Positions 10,196 through 22,029 of a DNA stretch of 64,000 bases are shown in pieces; the stretch's first letter is position 1; every line of letters starts with the position of its first letter. The DNA comes from Clitoria ternatea. Taxonomy: Eukaryota; Streptophyta; Magnoliopsida; Fabales; Fabaceae. The notes under the pieces were generated by a model that did no database searches, was not told where the DNA came from, and was given only the letters and a program-made list of their open reading frames with translations. The DNA lies in the NCBI GenBank assembly GCA_037962975.1, contig CM075674.1, forward strand, positions 42,298,501 through 42,362,500, in the 5' to 3' direction. The position numbers and the translations under genes are program-made.

Positions 10196-12886
10196 ATGAA
10201 CCCTAGGCAGAGCCGCGCTGGTCTTTCGAATAGGAGGGGACAAAGTTTTCATGCCCCCTCAGGCCACTGTGGTTGGAGGATCCCTGTGGGTCTCCTAGTG
10301 GCTGGGTCTCATCGCTTAGTGAGGGTCGAAACTTCCTCCTCCCGACGGCCAGTGGTTAGGCATCGCCCTGAGGGTTCCGCCAGCTCGAGGGCTACCAGTC
10401 ATTCTGATAGTGAATCGAGTATGGATAGGTGCCTCTCTGACGATGTTGCCTTTTATCACAGCGTTGAAGCCTTTCAGCACGCTCAGGGCGAGATGGAAAT
10501 TCCTGGGTCCAGGAAGATGTTTATCCTCTGCATCGCTGAAGGGTGTGTCAACGCGGTGGCACAACGGCTCAACTGGGAACGGCTAAATTAGACACACCCA
10601 TACTGTTGGGTTGAGGAAGAGTTTAAAGAGATTGCCTCTCACCACGCAAGGGAAGATGAGGGTGCGATCACTCCACGCTTCAAAGTTTATTCTGAGGATA
10701 AGTACAAGAGTCGCTTCCTCATTCTTGCACCACGGCCAATGGAAAAGATTTGCCATCGAGTCCCTGATGAGAGGTAGGTATATATGTACGACTTCATTTT
10801 CCAAAATCTGGGGGTACGTTTTCCTTTGACGGAATTCCAGATGGCCGTCCTACGTTTTTTGGAGTGAACCCCTTCACAATTGCATCCAAATGGACAGGGT
10901 CTCCTACGTGCTCTGGAGGTCCTTAGAGAGCACTTTAATTTCAAACCCACTGTGGCTAAGCTCTTTTATTATTGCCAAGTGGTCCGCCTTTCAAATAAGA
11001 AGGACGGTCTTGGATTCATCACGCTCCGATATGATTCAAAAGTCATCAACTTCAAATCCTTCATTGAATCCGCAAAGATTGACAAGCACTCCTTGAAACA
11101 GTATTATACGAGGATTTGGGTGCAACCAAATAAGCCGGTATTCTAGTAAAACATGGAGGAGATATTAAAGTTCCCCACGAGCTAGACTTATGAGCATTTT
11201 TTGCTCGTCAGCTGTGCTTACTATACCAAGGAGGACGAGCTTTTGCCGCACTGTGGAGGTGCTGAGTGGTATGAGGTCTTGCTCAGCGACCCTTAAGGGA
11301 TTCCCCTGCAAGCATCTCCTCGGGAGTGCTGCTGTTAGGGATAAATACCTTAGTAAACATCCACTCTCTTATCCTTATGTCTTTTTTATAACTGTTTCTT
11401 GATATATCTAGCTTTGACCTTGGTACTTATGTTGCTTTTTTTTTGCAGAACAAATTGAAGAAATCTTCGCCGATATACTTTCACTGAAGTCCATGTTAGC
11501 GGATGATGATTCTTCCTCCGAAAAAGATAATATTCAGGCCAAGAGGAATTCCTTCAAGGCTGAAGCCCCAACAATTCCACTGACCTCCAAAGTGGAAGAT
11601 GATGTACCTCTGAATAAGGAAGAGAGCGGTGAAGAAATAGCTCAACAACAAGAGCAGCCCATCCTTGAGAAGAAAAGGAGGAGAATTCTGGTCAAGACCG
11701 CGGATAAGAAGAAGCCTTCCATTGATGAGCCCCCTAGGAAGAAACAGACGACTTTATAGGAGTCTGACATATCAAAGAAAGACAAGGGGAAGAAGCTATT
11801 GGAATCTCCTCTCACTGTTCCCTCAAACACCGACTCAGGGACGAGGTCGGATAATGAAATTCCCATCGTCCACTCTCCTCCAAAGGAGTCTTTCCTCTCT
11901 CCTTTCCTGTGGTATCAGGATTCCATGCCAGCAACACTCCCCAAGCCGCGATATTACCTTCGTCCATTTCTTGAGGCCGCTGAAGTAAGAGAGGCTTGCA
12001 AGGCCGGCTGCTGGCAATTAGATGAACTCTCAGGCCTGCTGAATTCTCTAAGCGAGACGACGGATTACATGGAACAAGTTAAAAAACTTGAAGCCAACAT
12101 CGCAGTGAGGGAGACCTGGGTAGCTAAACAAGCAGAAACTGTAAGGGAAATTGAGACAAAGCTAAAGAAAGCCAAAGACTTGGAGAAGGATCAGGTTGTT
12201 GAAATAAGTCGTCTTCATATGACGAACAAGTCTTTAGAGCGACAAGTTTCCGAACTTCAACAAGAAAACAAGTCCATTCCCCTTCTGTGAGAGGAGCTCC
12301 AACTTGAGAAGAAAAAGTTTGATAAGTTGAGTGAAGATCTCACTACAGCAGAGGCCGACAAAAAGAAGAGTGCTAGGGAGCGGGAAGCCGGGGAGAAGGA
12401 ATTGCTGGCACAAATTAAAGGGTTAAAGCTAGAGAGTGCAACAGTTGGACCTATGGAGGAGGAGAATGCCAAGTTATGATAAAGGTTGGCTGCCTCCAAG
12501 GCCAAGGCGAGTAAGGCTGTAGAAATTTGCAAGAACGTCGCTTTCGAATCCTTCGGCCTAGCTGTACGCTAGATATTTTACCGCAACCCCGACGTGAAAC
12601 TCAACTTATATGGGCTTCATCCGTTCTATAAGTTTCATGCAGGGAAACTGGTTAAGGTTAAAAGTGATGGCTGACACGAGGATCCTGCCACTTCTCCTTA
12701 TGAGCTACCTCATCTTCCTGAAGGCCAGAGCATGGAGCCTTTGTCATCCACTCCGGGCCTCGAAGGTGCTGCTGAAGAGAATACTACGAAGGAAGGAAAG
12801 CCTGGAGGTAGAAGAGCCTAGAAGAATGAAGAAGATGACGGAGGAAAGGAGGATACCACAACAGACAATCAGACACCAGTCTCCTA
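10196..12886 (+). pseudogene. Tat accessory antisense gene, Transposase_28-like plus coiled coil
   Basis: The gene starts at MNPRQSRAG and is in pieces. After a divergent N-terminus, 10610-11150 (in at least two frames) matches my memory of the plant family Pfam calls putative gypsy-type transposon (Transposase_28): MYDFIFQNLGVRFPLTEFQ, then HPNGQGLLRALEVLREHF. A possible intron ends at the TTTTTTTTGCAG acceptor at about 11438-11449. From 11493 the product is acidic and lysine-rich, and from about 12070 to 12560 it is a long coiled coil (LEANIAVRETWVAKQAETV and onward), broken by TGA at 12288-12290 and others. It ends near 12886. I count at least five stops or frameshifts. A nuclear or structural role, as reported for Grande's equivalent, is only inference. 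Confidence 0.62.
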
Positions 12887-14059
12887 GTCTTGCATTTTTC
12901 TTTTTTCCTTACTACTGTGTACTGGAATCAGCTCCAGTTTTATTTAAACTTATATAAAATTTATTTTGAATGAATGGAACTTCCTTCAAATTTTGTCTCT
13001 GATACTTGCAAGACATAAATTGCTATAATACCACTCTGACATATTTCCATATTCTTGTTAACTTTTAACTTTGTAACATTTACTAAGTCGTTCCCTTAGC
13101 TGAAAGTGAGGGATAAATAACAATGATCGCTTTATAGGACAGAAGAGTTAGATCAGATTCCCGATAACCATATCATATAACATAGATTTAAGCTCGTGAA
13201 TACTGTCCCCAAGCATGTATTGATTACGGGGGCATGAGCATTTAATATAGAATATTATCTTTTAACTCTAAAGAATGAGAGCCTTAATCCGCTCTGATAG
13301 TAGATGTACCAATTGAATTACTCATGGAGCTTTATCGTTTGAAATAGAAATATCAACTAGGCGTATCCGTTCTGTCAGAAACTGCCTCAATCATAAGGAT
13401 GATGATTAGGCTCTTAATCACAAGAGTGGTGATTGGAATTGTCCATGCCAGGAGTTACATCATCAATTCAAAGAATAGGTGATTGAGATCATCCATCCTG
13501 GGGGAAATTTACCTCAATCGTAAGAATGACGATTGGGTCTTCACTGGTGTTCGGCGAAACCTACTAACCATACCCAGAGTTTGGTTTAATCCTACAATCT
13601 GGGCCTTCAAATGAGATTCGGCCAAACCTACAACCCATTTCTTGAGGTTCGATTCAATCCTATAACTCAGGTCTTCACCGGTGTTCGGCCAAACCTACTA
13701 ATCGTACCTAGAGTTCGGTTTAATCCTACAATATAGGTCTTCTAATGGGGTTTGGTACAGCCTTGAAGAAGGTCTGATCCTACAACCCTTTGGTCCGCTC
13801 AAGGAGTTACATCGCCAACTACCTAGTAGGTGGTTGGGATCATCCGTCTTGGGGGTCTTCAGATACACCGAGGTAATGCTATAAATCGTAACATAGAAAA
13901 GAAAAGTGAAAGCATCATGTTCATGAATTGAATTCTCATTAAATTGAATATGGATTACAAAGAGAGCGTAGTTGGGGTCATGCCTCGTTAAAACCTTCTT
14001 GAGAAAACCCATTGGGAAAAAACTCAAGTAAGAAAAAAGAGTACACGCTGTGTTACCAA
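12887..14059. other. Non-coding T interval between the convergent accessory gene and pol
   Basis: No gene is seen. It contains three imperfect tandem units of about 66 bp at 13545-13745 (core GGTTTAATCCTACAAT... preceded by GGCCAAACCTAC) and scattered copies of GATTGGGATCATCC (13420-13860). At 13975-14020 the minus strand reads CCCAATGGGTTTTCTC, a motif often seen near plant retrotransposon 3' ends. Confidence 0.6.
13545..13745. repeat. Imperfect ~66-bp tandem repeats in T
   Basis: Three degenerate units each contain CAAACCTAC, GAGTTCGGTTTAATCCTAC or variants, and a GGTCTTC boundary. They differ at many positions, so the array is old. Confidence 0.65.
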
Positions 14060-15932
14060 CTAGCGGTAGTAAATATGTAAGTTTTGAGTGTTCCACTTAT
14101 TGTGGATCGGTGTGCCATCAAGATTCTCCAACTGATATGACCCTTTGCCAATCACCTTGGACACTCTGTAAGGGCCTTCCCATATCGGTGCTAACTTGCC
14201 TTGGTGAGCAAACTTATTTCCCACACTTGCCTTCCTTAACACAAGATCTCCTGTGTTGAATGCTCTGTGCTGAACGCGCTTGTTGTATGGAGGGCGGCCT
14301 TTGATTTAATTGCCTGATCCCTAACAAAAGCTTCCTCTCTAAGTTCCTGGAGAACATCCAACTCCGATGCCAGATTGACATCATTATTCTCCTCAGAAAA
14401 ATACTCCACCCTTGTTGACCTGATCTGGAACTCGACTGGAATCGTCGCCTCGACACCGTAAGTAATGCGATATGGAGACTCATTGGTGGAGGAGTAGGGT
14501 GTAGTGTGGTATGCCCACAAAATATGACACAGCTGATTAGTCCATCCGCCCTTTGCTTCACCTAGATGCTTCTTTAACCCCTTCAGAACTTCTCTATTGG
14601 CCACCTCTGCCTGTCCATTCATTTGAGGATGTTCAACATATGAGAAAATTTGGACTATCCCCAGTCCTTCAAGCAACTCTGTGAACTTCCTGTCTGTAAA
14701 TTGGGTGCCGTTGCCAGTGACGATTTGTCCTGGGACTACGAATTGTGCTATGATGTTTTCATATACAAAATGTCGTGTCTGAGCCACAGTAATATGCACC
14801 ACGGGTTCTGCTTCGATCCATTTGGTAAAGTTATCCACCCCAACTATCAGATACTTGATCCCACCAGGAGCTGTTGGGAATGGACCCAGGATATCAAGGC
14901 CCCACTGATGAAAAGGCCATGGCACGACTGATGAAGAAAGTTCCTGGGCCGGTATGTGATGAAGATTGGAAAATCTCTGACACTGATCACACTTTTTTAT
15001 AAACTCGATGGAGTCTTTCTTCATTGTGGGCCACCAGTAACTAGCTCTAAGGACTTTTCTCATCAAACTTCTTCCTCCAGAGTGATGTCCACATTTCCCC
15101 TTGTGCACTTCCTCCAGCACTCCTTGCACCTCCTTCTCATTTAAACAACAGAAATAAGGTACTGAGAACCCCCTTCGAATATCCACCATTGTAAAATAAG
15201 GCAGCTCCCTTTTTAACTTTTTCCTCTCCAGGTCATCAGTAGGCAGCTGTCCATCAATGAAGTACCGTATGTAAGGAACTACCCATGAATTTTTCTTGAA
15301 GGCATGGTATGAAATTGCATTTAACGATGGGGTCAACGGTATACTGGGCGATGACAAAGTGCTTTGCACCACGATGTCCGCCCTAGTGTTTTCTTCCCTG
15401 GGCACATGCTTAAACTCCAACATAGAGAATCTTCCCTTCAATTCATTCACACAATTCAAGTATAACTGAAGCTGAGGCTCACAAACTTGATACTCACCCT
15501 GAATCTGCGATATCACCAGCTGTGAGTCGCTACAGAGGGTTACTTTTATTGCTCTGATATCGATCGCGGCTCGGAGTCTGGCAAGACATGCTTTGTACTC
15601 AGCTTGGTTGTTGGAGGTTTTAAAATTGAATCGAAGAGAGATCTCCAAATGCACCCCATCATCACTCTCAACGATGATGCCAGCTCCATATCTTTTACTA
15701 TTCAATGACCCATCTACATAGACGGTCCAGTGAGCACGAGGTGTGGCTAGGTTTGCCCCCGTTATCTCCACGACAAAATCAGCTAGGACTTGGGCTTTGA
15801 TAGCTCCTCGTGGTTCATAGGAAACTTCAAACTCGGAAAGTTTGATTGACCACTTAATCATCCTCCCTACGAGGTCCGGCTTGCTCAGTACAGAACAGAG
15901 TGGCAAATCCGTTCTCACCAAAATAGGGTACG
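14060..15932 (-). pseudogene. Tat-type pol: archaeal RNase H and integrase
   Basis: From 15921 downward: the last part of the RT-linked RNase H (YEPRGAIKAQVLADFV), then a second RNase H with YVDGS (D), NNQAEYKA (E), CSDSQLV (D) and NTRAD (D), about residues 65-180. The integrase follows, with its H-H-C-C zinc site (HKGKCGHH...CDQC), the first catalytic Asp (DILGPFP), NGTQF and the Glu in NGQAEVANRE. The second catalytic Asp is lost: the motif reads TGNGTQF instead of T-D-N-G-T-Q-F. A frameshift near 14240-14320 separates the integrase C-terminal domain (14060-14242, GPYRVSKVIGKGSYQL). It is truncated on its N side by Y. Confidence 0.88.
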
Positions 15933-17050
15933 TGTAACATCCCTGTTTTTAGTAAGCAGCCTTAACCTTGTAAATTTTGAAATATGGAAGTTTTATAAGG
16001 GATAATAAGTAAATAAAAGACCCTGCAGGTAGTCAAGAATTGACAATACAATCCTATATCTAACACTGATATAATAAACTAATTAGACTTGCACCATTAT
16101 TCATCGGGTCAATTCCTAGACACCTGATTTATACCAAAAAGAGAATTGTCTGTTTCTACACTTTGGAATATCCGATTCCAGCACGGACAGTCCCTAATGA
16201 ACTGTTTTGACAAATCAAACACTTCTCCTGAAGAGCCCAAACTCTAATTCGGACCCTATCAACCTCGTTTCTTAGAAAAATTATCTAGTTAAATAGGAAC
16301 CTCTGAATTCAACTCAAATATCTTTCCTGTTTTGGGCATAACTTTTTCATATGAGGTTGAAATTAAGAAATTTTCATCTCGGTTTCATTGCTACAAAAAA
16401 ACCTGACAAACTGTATTTCTAGCCTCAAAATCTATTTCGTGATCTATCATCACCAAACTTGAAAAACTCGTTATTTAATCTCGTTTAATTCTTAGAAAAA
16501 TCATAACTTTCTCATACGAGCTCAAAATCAGTTTGTTGTAATTTCTTTTTCTCGTATTAAATCCCTCTACAACTCTCGTGAAGAACCTGAAAGCTAGTTC
16601 TTGCTCGATCATCCCCGAAAAGCAAAAATTTCAGAGAAATAGTGATTTTCACACAAAATAGTACCCCCTATAGAAAAACATGAATATCTCTCTCATACGA
16701 ATCGAAATGACTTTGTTCTTTTTTTCATGGTTTCGTATCGAAAAATCCTATAACTTTCATGAAGAAACCAAAAGCTAATTCACAACGGATTTTGCGCGGA
16801 AGAATTATCTTTCAAAAAAGAACTATTACACCAACTCTGATTTTTCATGGTTTTTGGCATAACTTTTGCTCCGGGTGTCATATTTTTGCATACCATATAT
16901 TGCTTCGAAGAGAAAGAGCCGATCTACAACTTTCATGTTGGACACTTTTTCAGATTCTAACCGTAACTATAAGTAACTTTTTGTTTTCTTTTAAAACTAA
17001 CTATTCAAAACTAGTACCAATTAAATTTAGACCCGGTGGCCAGATTTTCC

Positions 17051-17057
17051 TATAAAT
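17051..17057 (+). promoter_or_regulatory. Probable TATA box of LTR Y
   Basis: CCTATAAATATGG is followed within about 50 bp by a long CT-rich stretch (17085-17155), a typical plant core promoter and leader composition. This would mark the U3/R border. Confidence 0.6.
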
Positions 17058-17398
17058 ATGGCATCACCCCTCTTAAAAATCTACACCACTCTTTCTCTCC
17101 CACTTTATGCAGCCTCTCTCTCTCTTTATCTCTCTCTCTCTCTCTCTCTCCTCTATTGACACTAAACCACCTCTGTTCTTCACCAAAAACCACCTTCGAC
17201 CACCGTGAACCTCTACTCTTCTTCTTCCTCTACCACTTCTGCCACTCTTTTTTTTTTGCCTAATCATTTGAATATTGGCAAATCCAAAGTCTAATCATCA
17301 CGTAGAGTCTAACTACGGAGACGGATCATCGATCGGAGCTACGGTTTGAAAGTTGGATTTTCTCCCTCTCGTCTAGTATCATAAAAATACGACACCTG

Positions 17399-17409
17399 AG
17401 GTAAGGGGG
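17399..17409 (+). promoter_or_regulatory. Splice-donor-like AGGTAAGGGGG motif in Y
   Basis: Exact match to motifs in X and Z, about 350 bp downstream of the TATA box, so it would lie in the transcribed leader. Confidence 0.5.
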
Positions 17410-17749
17410 GTATATTCTCTGGTATCCTGGGGGGACCGTGTGTTTGGAAAGACTAAGGTACTTTTGGTCCTTACCTTTTCGAGGGCAGGTTCGGGGAATT
17501 GTTGTTAAATTAAGATGCTTTAATTTTTATATATTTCTTTTATATATTTTTATTGCTATGTATATGATTAATTGGTTGTGTTGATTATTACTAACCATGA
17601 TGATTAAGTGGATATGTTAGGTATTGAATTGTGAAAATATTAAGAACCATGAGTGTCTATATGGATTCCAGTGAGGAAGTTTTAAAAGACGAGATAAACA
17701 AGGAAATAAGGATGAATGATCACCATTTATATCACTGTTACTATTATTA

Positions 17750-17790
17750 TAATTACGATTATAATTATGATTATGAATATGATTATTGTA

Positions 17791-17829
<39 letters not shown>

Positions 17830-17904
17830 GTTATTATTTACTATTGAGCTTAAAGGCTGGCTCTGCCGCCTTATTCTCTATATTTATCTTTCTTTTTATT
17901 TCTG

Positions 17905-17948
<44 letters not shown>

Positions 17949-18321
17949 ATGAACGGCCCTGCCGCCTTATTCCTAACATTTATTTTTGTTTTATTTAATT
18001 TTTGTCATTTATTTTATCGAATATATTGGCTGGCTCTGCCGCCTTATTCTCTGCATTTATCTTTCCTTTTATGTATGCTTATCTATATTATAATGGACGG
18101 CTCTGCCACCTTTTTCTCTGTATTAGTTTTTCCTTTTTATTTCATTTCTGCTTATCTATATTATAACGCACAGCTCTACCGCCTTATTCTTAACATTTAT
18201 TTTTGCTTTATTTAATTTCTATCATTTATTTTACCAAATACAATGGCTGGCCCTGCCGCCTTATTCTCTGCATTTATTTTTCTTTTTATTTCATTTTTAT
18301 ATTATAATAGACAATGCTGCC

Positions 18322-18367
<46 letters not shown>

Positions 18368-18370
18368 TAA
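17750..18370 (+). repeat. GGCTCTGCCGCCTTATTC tandem array with TTA and TA microsatellites
   Basis: Six units of about 70-100 bp share the core CTCTGCCGCCTTATTC followed by a T-rich tail (near 17860, 17955, 18031, 18101, 18172, 18251). The array is bounded by a TTA trinucleotide run at 17793-17829 and another at 18325-18365, with a TA run at 17908-17943. Alternate units differ in their tails, suggesting a two-unit higher-order repeat. Confidence 0.8.
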
Positions 18371-18949
18371 TATTATTATTGTTTTAGTTATGAATAATGA
18401 AATAAGGAACACGCTACTTACTCTTTAAACTAAGCATTATTTTAGCCAAGATATAACCGACATATTTTCTAAAAATAATAATACTAATAAATAAAATAAT
18501 GAAAATAACCTACAATGTCTGAAAAACTAGTGAGACGTAACAACATGAGAACAAATATTACGAGGCTGAAAACACATAGATACCCAAGGATCAAAGTAAT
18601 GATAAGACTTAAATAATGCATTTTGCATCATAAAGATATTTTTGAAGGATTGACACTAGAGCATACACCGGGTACGTTGGGGGACATTCACGTCCGATCT
18701 CTGAGGAGAATCTTTAGAGTACAACCGGGACGGAAACCCAATGGTGTAACACCCCTAATTTCGTTATTTCTTATTTAAAATAAAATTTCAAAGGAATTTG
18801 ATTGTAGTTCTTTAGAACTTTTTGATTGTTATATAATTTATAATTTTTTTGGAATTTTTATATTTTTTTTATATTTTGAGAATGACAAAATTACCCTTAA
18901 CCTTTCATCTAATAACCAAAATACCACTACCGACATCATCGCTTACATC

Positions 18950-19050
18950 ATCGGTGGGTAAATACTTATATCATGAATAGTGACCGGTGGGTGAATGCTT
19001 AAATCATGAATAGTGACCGGTGGGTAAATACTTACATCATGAATAGTAAA
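18950..19050 (+). repeat. ~38-bp tandem repeat in Z (GTGACCGGTGGGTAAATAC)
   Basis: About three units with the core CATGAATAGTGACCGGTGGG, starting from a degenerate first copy (CATCGGTGGG). Confidence 0.8.
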
Positions 19051-19199
19051 ATAAATAATTAAGTAATCTTAAATAGTAATCTTACATCATTCTGATAGCA
19101 ATCTTAATTTTCATCTTATGCTCATACTGGAATAAATTAGTATTAATATTTTGTTAGAACTTGGAGGCGCAGAGCGAATTCACTTTTGGTAGCAAATCA

Positions 19200-19210
19200 A
19201 GGTAAGGGGG
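19200..19210 (+). promoter_or_regulatory. Splice-donor-like AGGTAAGGGGG motif in Z
   Basis: Third occurrence of the 11-mer found in LTRs X and Y. Confidence 0.45.
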
Positions 19211-19394
19211 GGTGAGATAAGGATATAATATAAAAATACATAAGAATATTGGGAGGAGTCTCATACTCCTTTTAAACATAACAGTATTATTATTTTAAAA
19301 TAATAACTTTTAACTTAAAATTTATAATAATTATTATTAATAAATTAAGCATCTTGTGTAACTTAATATCTGAAATATTTATTCAACAACTTGA

Positions 19395-19565
19395 ACTATT
19401 ATGACCTATGCGGACTGGATTGAACCTATGCAAGGACTTGAACTATTATGGACTTGACTGAACCTATGCAAGGACTTGGACTATTTATGACTTATATGGA
19501 CTGAACTAGACCTATGCAAGGACTGGACTAACTTGGATTTACATAGACCTGTGCGAGGAATTGAC
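19395..19565 (+). repeat. ~40-bp tandem repeat in Z (ACCTATGCAAGGACTTG)
   Basis: Four degenerate units contain TGGACT...GAACCTATGCAAGGACT. The last unit is decayed (ACCTGTGCGAGGAATTG). Confidence 0.8.
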
Positions 19566-22017
19566 CATAGAACTTAAAACAAACTTTATTAATTTAAATA
19601 ATCATTGAATTTTAAATTATCATATTTATAACTGATGTTTAATTATTTGATTTGATTATGATTGTTAATATTTATTTATGTTTTATGATGTTTGATTGTG
19701 ATTGACAATGTTTGATTATGATTGATAATCTTGTACTGTGGAGTTTAAGCATATAGCAAGCATGACGGAAAGTTAAAATTCAGTAAGAATTTACTTATCT
19801 CCTACTTCTTTATTTACTTATTCATCTTTATTCAAATTACTTTTAAGAAATTTCTTAGATTTCAATAAAACTACATAAGTTTTTAGAAATCTCTTTTTAT
19901 CTTTTAATATATATGTATATATCTTTACTAAAATTTAGATTTTTAGTTAGTTTATCAGAAAGAAAAAGAAAGAGAAATTATTTTATAAAAATAAATTTTT
20001 ACTAATAATTTTAATATATATATACACATATTATTTTCAAAATGTATAAAAATATTATACAAAATTTTTAAGTACTAAGGTTTTAAAGATTGATAATTCT
20101 GAATTCGAGTTTTTACAAATTGATTTTGAATTGACCTATAAAATTTCTAAAGAAGGTTGTGAAATATATTTAAGGCTTTGAAACTCAAATTATAAGGAGA
20201 TTTGATTTTTGATTTGAAAAGGAACTGTACTAAAATTCTATGTGTGTATTTGAGAAGTTGAAAAAGTACAGTTTACTGGGGTGGCTATGTCGTGATTCGT
20301 AGGCCCTGATAATATAATTGAGTTTCTAAAAGCCTTAACCAACTAAATACGTGAGTAGTTCATGCATCATGAATCATCAAAGAGAAACAAAATGATATTG
20401 TCTGGGGACGGATTATAGAAACCGAGGATACATTAGAGGAGGCTTAATTGTGAGTCTTGGGATGAGAGGGTATGAAAGGGTTTCAGGGGACCTGGGGTAG
20501 CTCCCTAGTGTCGGGTACTTTCACAATAAAAACCTTCTCAATCTGACTAGTCTCTAAGTGTTTCCATACCAGTTGAGCTGTTCATGTTATTATTATCCGG
20601 AATTATGGAACAATGTAAACTCCTGGTTGGCCCAGTGCAAATTAAAAATTTAAGGGGCCCGTATATATAGGTAAGTTATGATGAAGATATTACATAACAT
20701 TCATACATTCATAATTGATTGTGTATGTGATTGTGATTGATATTATTATACTAGTTTGTGAAAACCCTTTATTTCTTATGTCCCATTTGGGAATATTATT
20801 TTCTGTTTGTCACTCCTTTCTCCATGTTTTGTTTTATATGTTTGAATTGATGGATTGTACAGAGGGAAGGATCGAAGAATCTCGATAGTATATATAGCAC
20901 ATACTAGAAAGGGAGCTCGGTATGAATACCGTGGTCCAATGAATAAATAATGTCACTAGGCAACTGCTCTTGGGCCATGGAGTTTCCTCTCTTTGTAATG
21001 ATGTTTAATATCTATTTTATTTGGATGAATGTATAATTACTTTATAAATTTTAATGATAATTCATGAGCTATTTCAGAAATATTGTATGTAATTTTACTC
21101 TGATAGTTTCTTTTAGCGATTATATTTTTAGTAAAAAAAATTCATGAATTTTTTTAAAATTATTGAGATATAACAGAGGGTGTCATAAATGGCATCAGAG
21201 TCGCGCCTGAAGCCGGGTCAGATGATGCAAGTCTGGTGTACTTTGACTAAATGACAGATTGTAACTATGATCGTGTAGAGCCAAGTCCCAGGATAATATA
21301 ATGATTAGAACCTGTGAGTTTATTCGTACCTTATGATGATTAAATAATGGTTGGGGGACTTGGTGGGCTCCGATCGCTCTAGTGTGGAAACGTTATGCCC
21401 AGGGGCAGCTTGAGCAGGACAACTTCCAAAGAATGAGATAATGGTGACGGTGGATTGGTTTATTGGGCCCACATGCATCATGAGACTTAAACTTTAGATA
21501 AATTATAATGAACCTAACTCATGCATTCCATAACAACATTATTGATTGTTATAGTTATAAATATGTTAATTGGATTATTTATGTTATATTATCTGTTGAC
21601 TGGATATGCCCACATCGGGAACCTTCAGGGCCTGGAGTATATACTCACCCTTTCTGTTTAATAATAACAGAGGAGCTAGGAAACCAAGAACCGGAGTATG
21701 AAGAACAGCAATACGTTGGACCAACTGGGAGCACTCAATAAAAGTAGGATATATGTAGGTGAATATATATTAATAAATAATAAGACAATGGATGACTGTA
21801 TGTATTTAAGGGTGCCTACGTGCCCCATTCTGTTAAGAGTACAATTGCTTATAGTTTGTGAATGACTATGTGAATTACCTACTATTTGCTTCCACTGATC
21901 TGCCATTATTTTACTTACAAAAAAAAATTCACTTTTTCTAAAAACTTTTAACCTCTTAGTTAAGTAGGATGATCCTATAGAAGGGTCTGTCCTATTTAAC
22001 CGAGGGTGTTACATTGG

Positions 22018-22029
22018 TGGTATCAGAGC
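22018..22029 (+). other. Element Y primer-binding site (initiator tRNA-Met)
   Basis: TGGTATCAGAGC, four bases after the LTR end. Confidence 0.92.

Larger units (their letters stand above)
9723..15932 (-). mobile_element. Element T: Tat-lineage Ty3/gypsy fragment with an antisense accessory gene
   Basis: On the minus strand it carries the end of RT-RNase H, a second archaeal-type RNase H, the integrase and its C-terminal domain (15932 down to 14060). The dual RNase H is diagnostic of the Tat lineage. Left of that, on the opposite strand, is a broken accessory gene (10196-12886), an arrangement known for Tat members such as Grande. The right side is cut by insertion of Y at 15933 (the last five bases, gtacg, are the presumed TSD) and the left side abuts the LTR of E. 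No LTR of T is identifiable in the window. Confidence 0.78.
18745..21187 (+). mobile_element. Element Z: solo LTR inserted in LTR Y
   Basis: A perfect 5-bp duplication, aatgg, at 18740-18744 and 21188-21192 brackets a 2443-bp piece that opens TGTAACACCCC and ends GGGTGTCATA. The expected end is GGGTGTTACA, so the terminal CA has become TA by transition. No primer site, coding sequence or second LTR is present. It is AT-rich and contains two tandem arrays and the AGGTAAGGGGG motif at 19200-19210. Confidence 0.82.
15933..22013 (+). repeat. Element Y 5' LTR (with solo LTR Z inside)
   Basis: The LTR runs from TGTAACATCCC to GGGTGTTACA, a 10-bp near-inverted terminus. Removing Z and one TSD leaves about 3.63 kb. 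Its first 1 kb matches the pieces of the 3' LTR at 26708-26949 and 63334-64000, except that the 3' LTR lacks about 147 bp equivalent to 15970-16117. It contains a TATA box, a CT-rich leader, AGGTAAGGGGG and a tandem array. No gene lies in it; short frames at 17631-18428 are low-complexity. Confidence 0.85.

Noticed and set aside
17631..18428. Open frames rich in Tyr/Ile over TTA and TA runs
   Set aside because: They are translations of microsatellites and T-rich tandem repeats inside LTR Y, with no start context or homology.
18745..22013. Reading Z as a complete element reaching 22013 with its own primer site near 21193
   Set aside because: TGGCATCAGAG at about 21190 only partly matches a primer site, and the aatgg duplication places the end at 21187, with the remaining sequence belonging to LTR Y.
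22018..22029. tRNA-like TGGTATCAGAGC at 22018 and 44201 as possible tRNA genes
   Set aside because: Only the 12-base primer-site complement is present. No cloverleaf can be formed around it.
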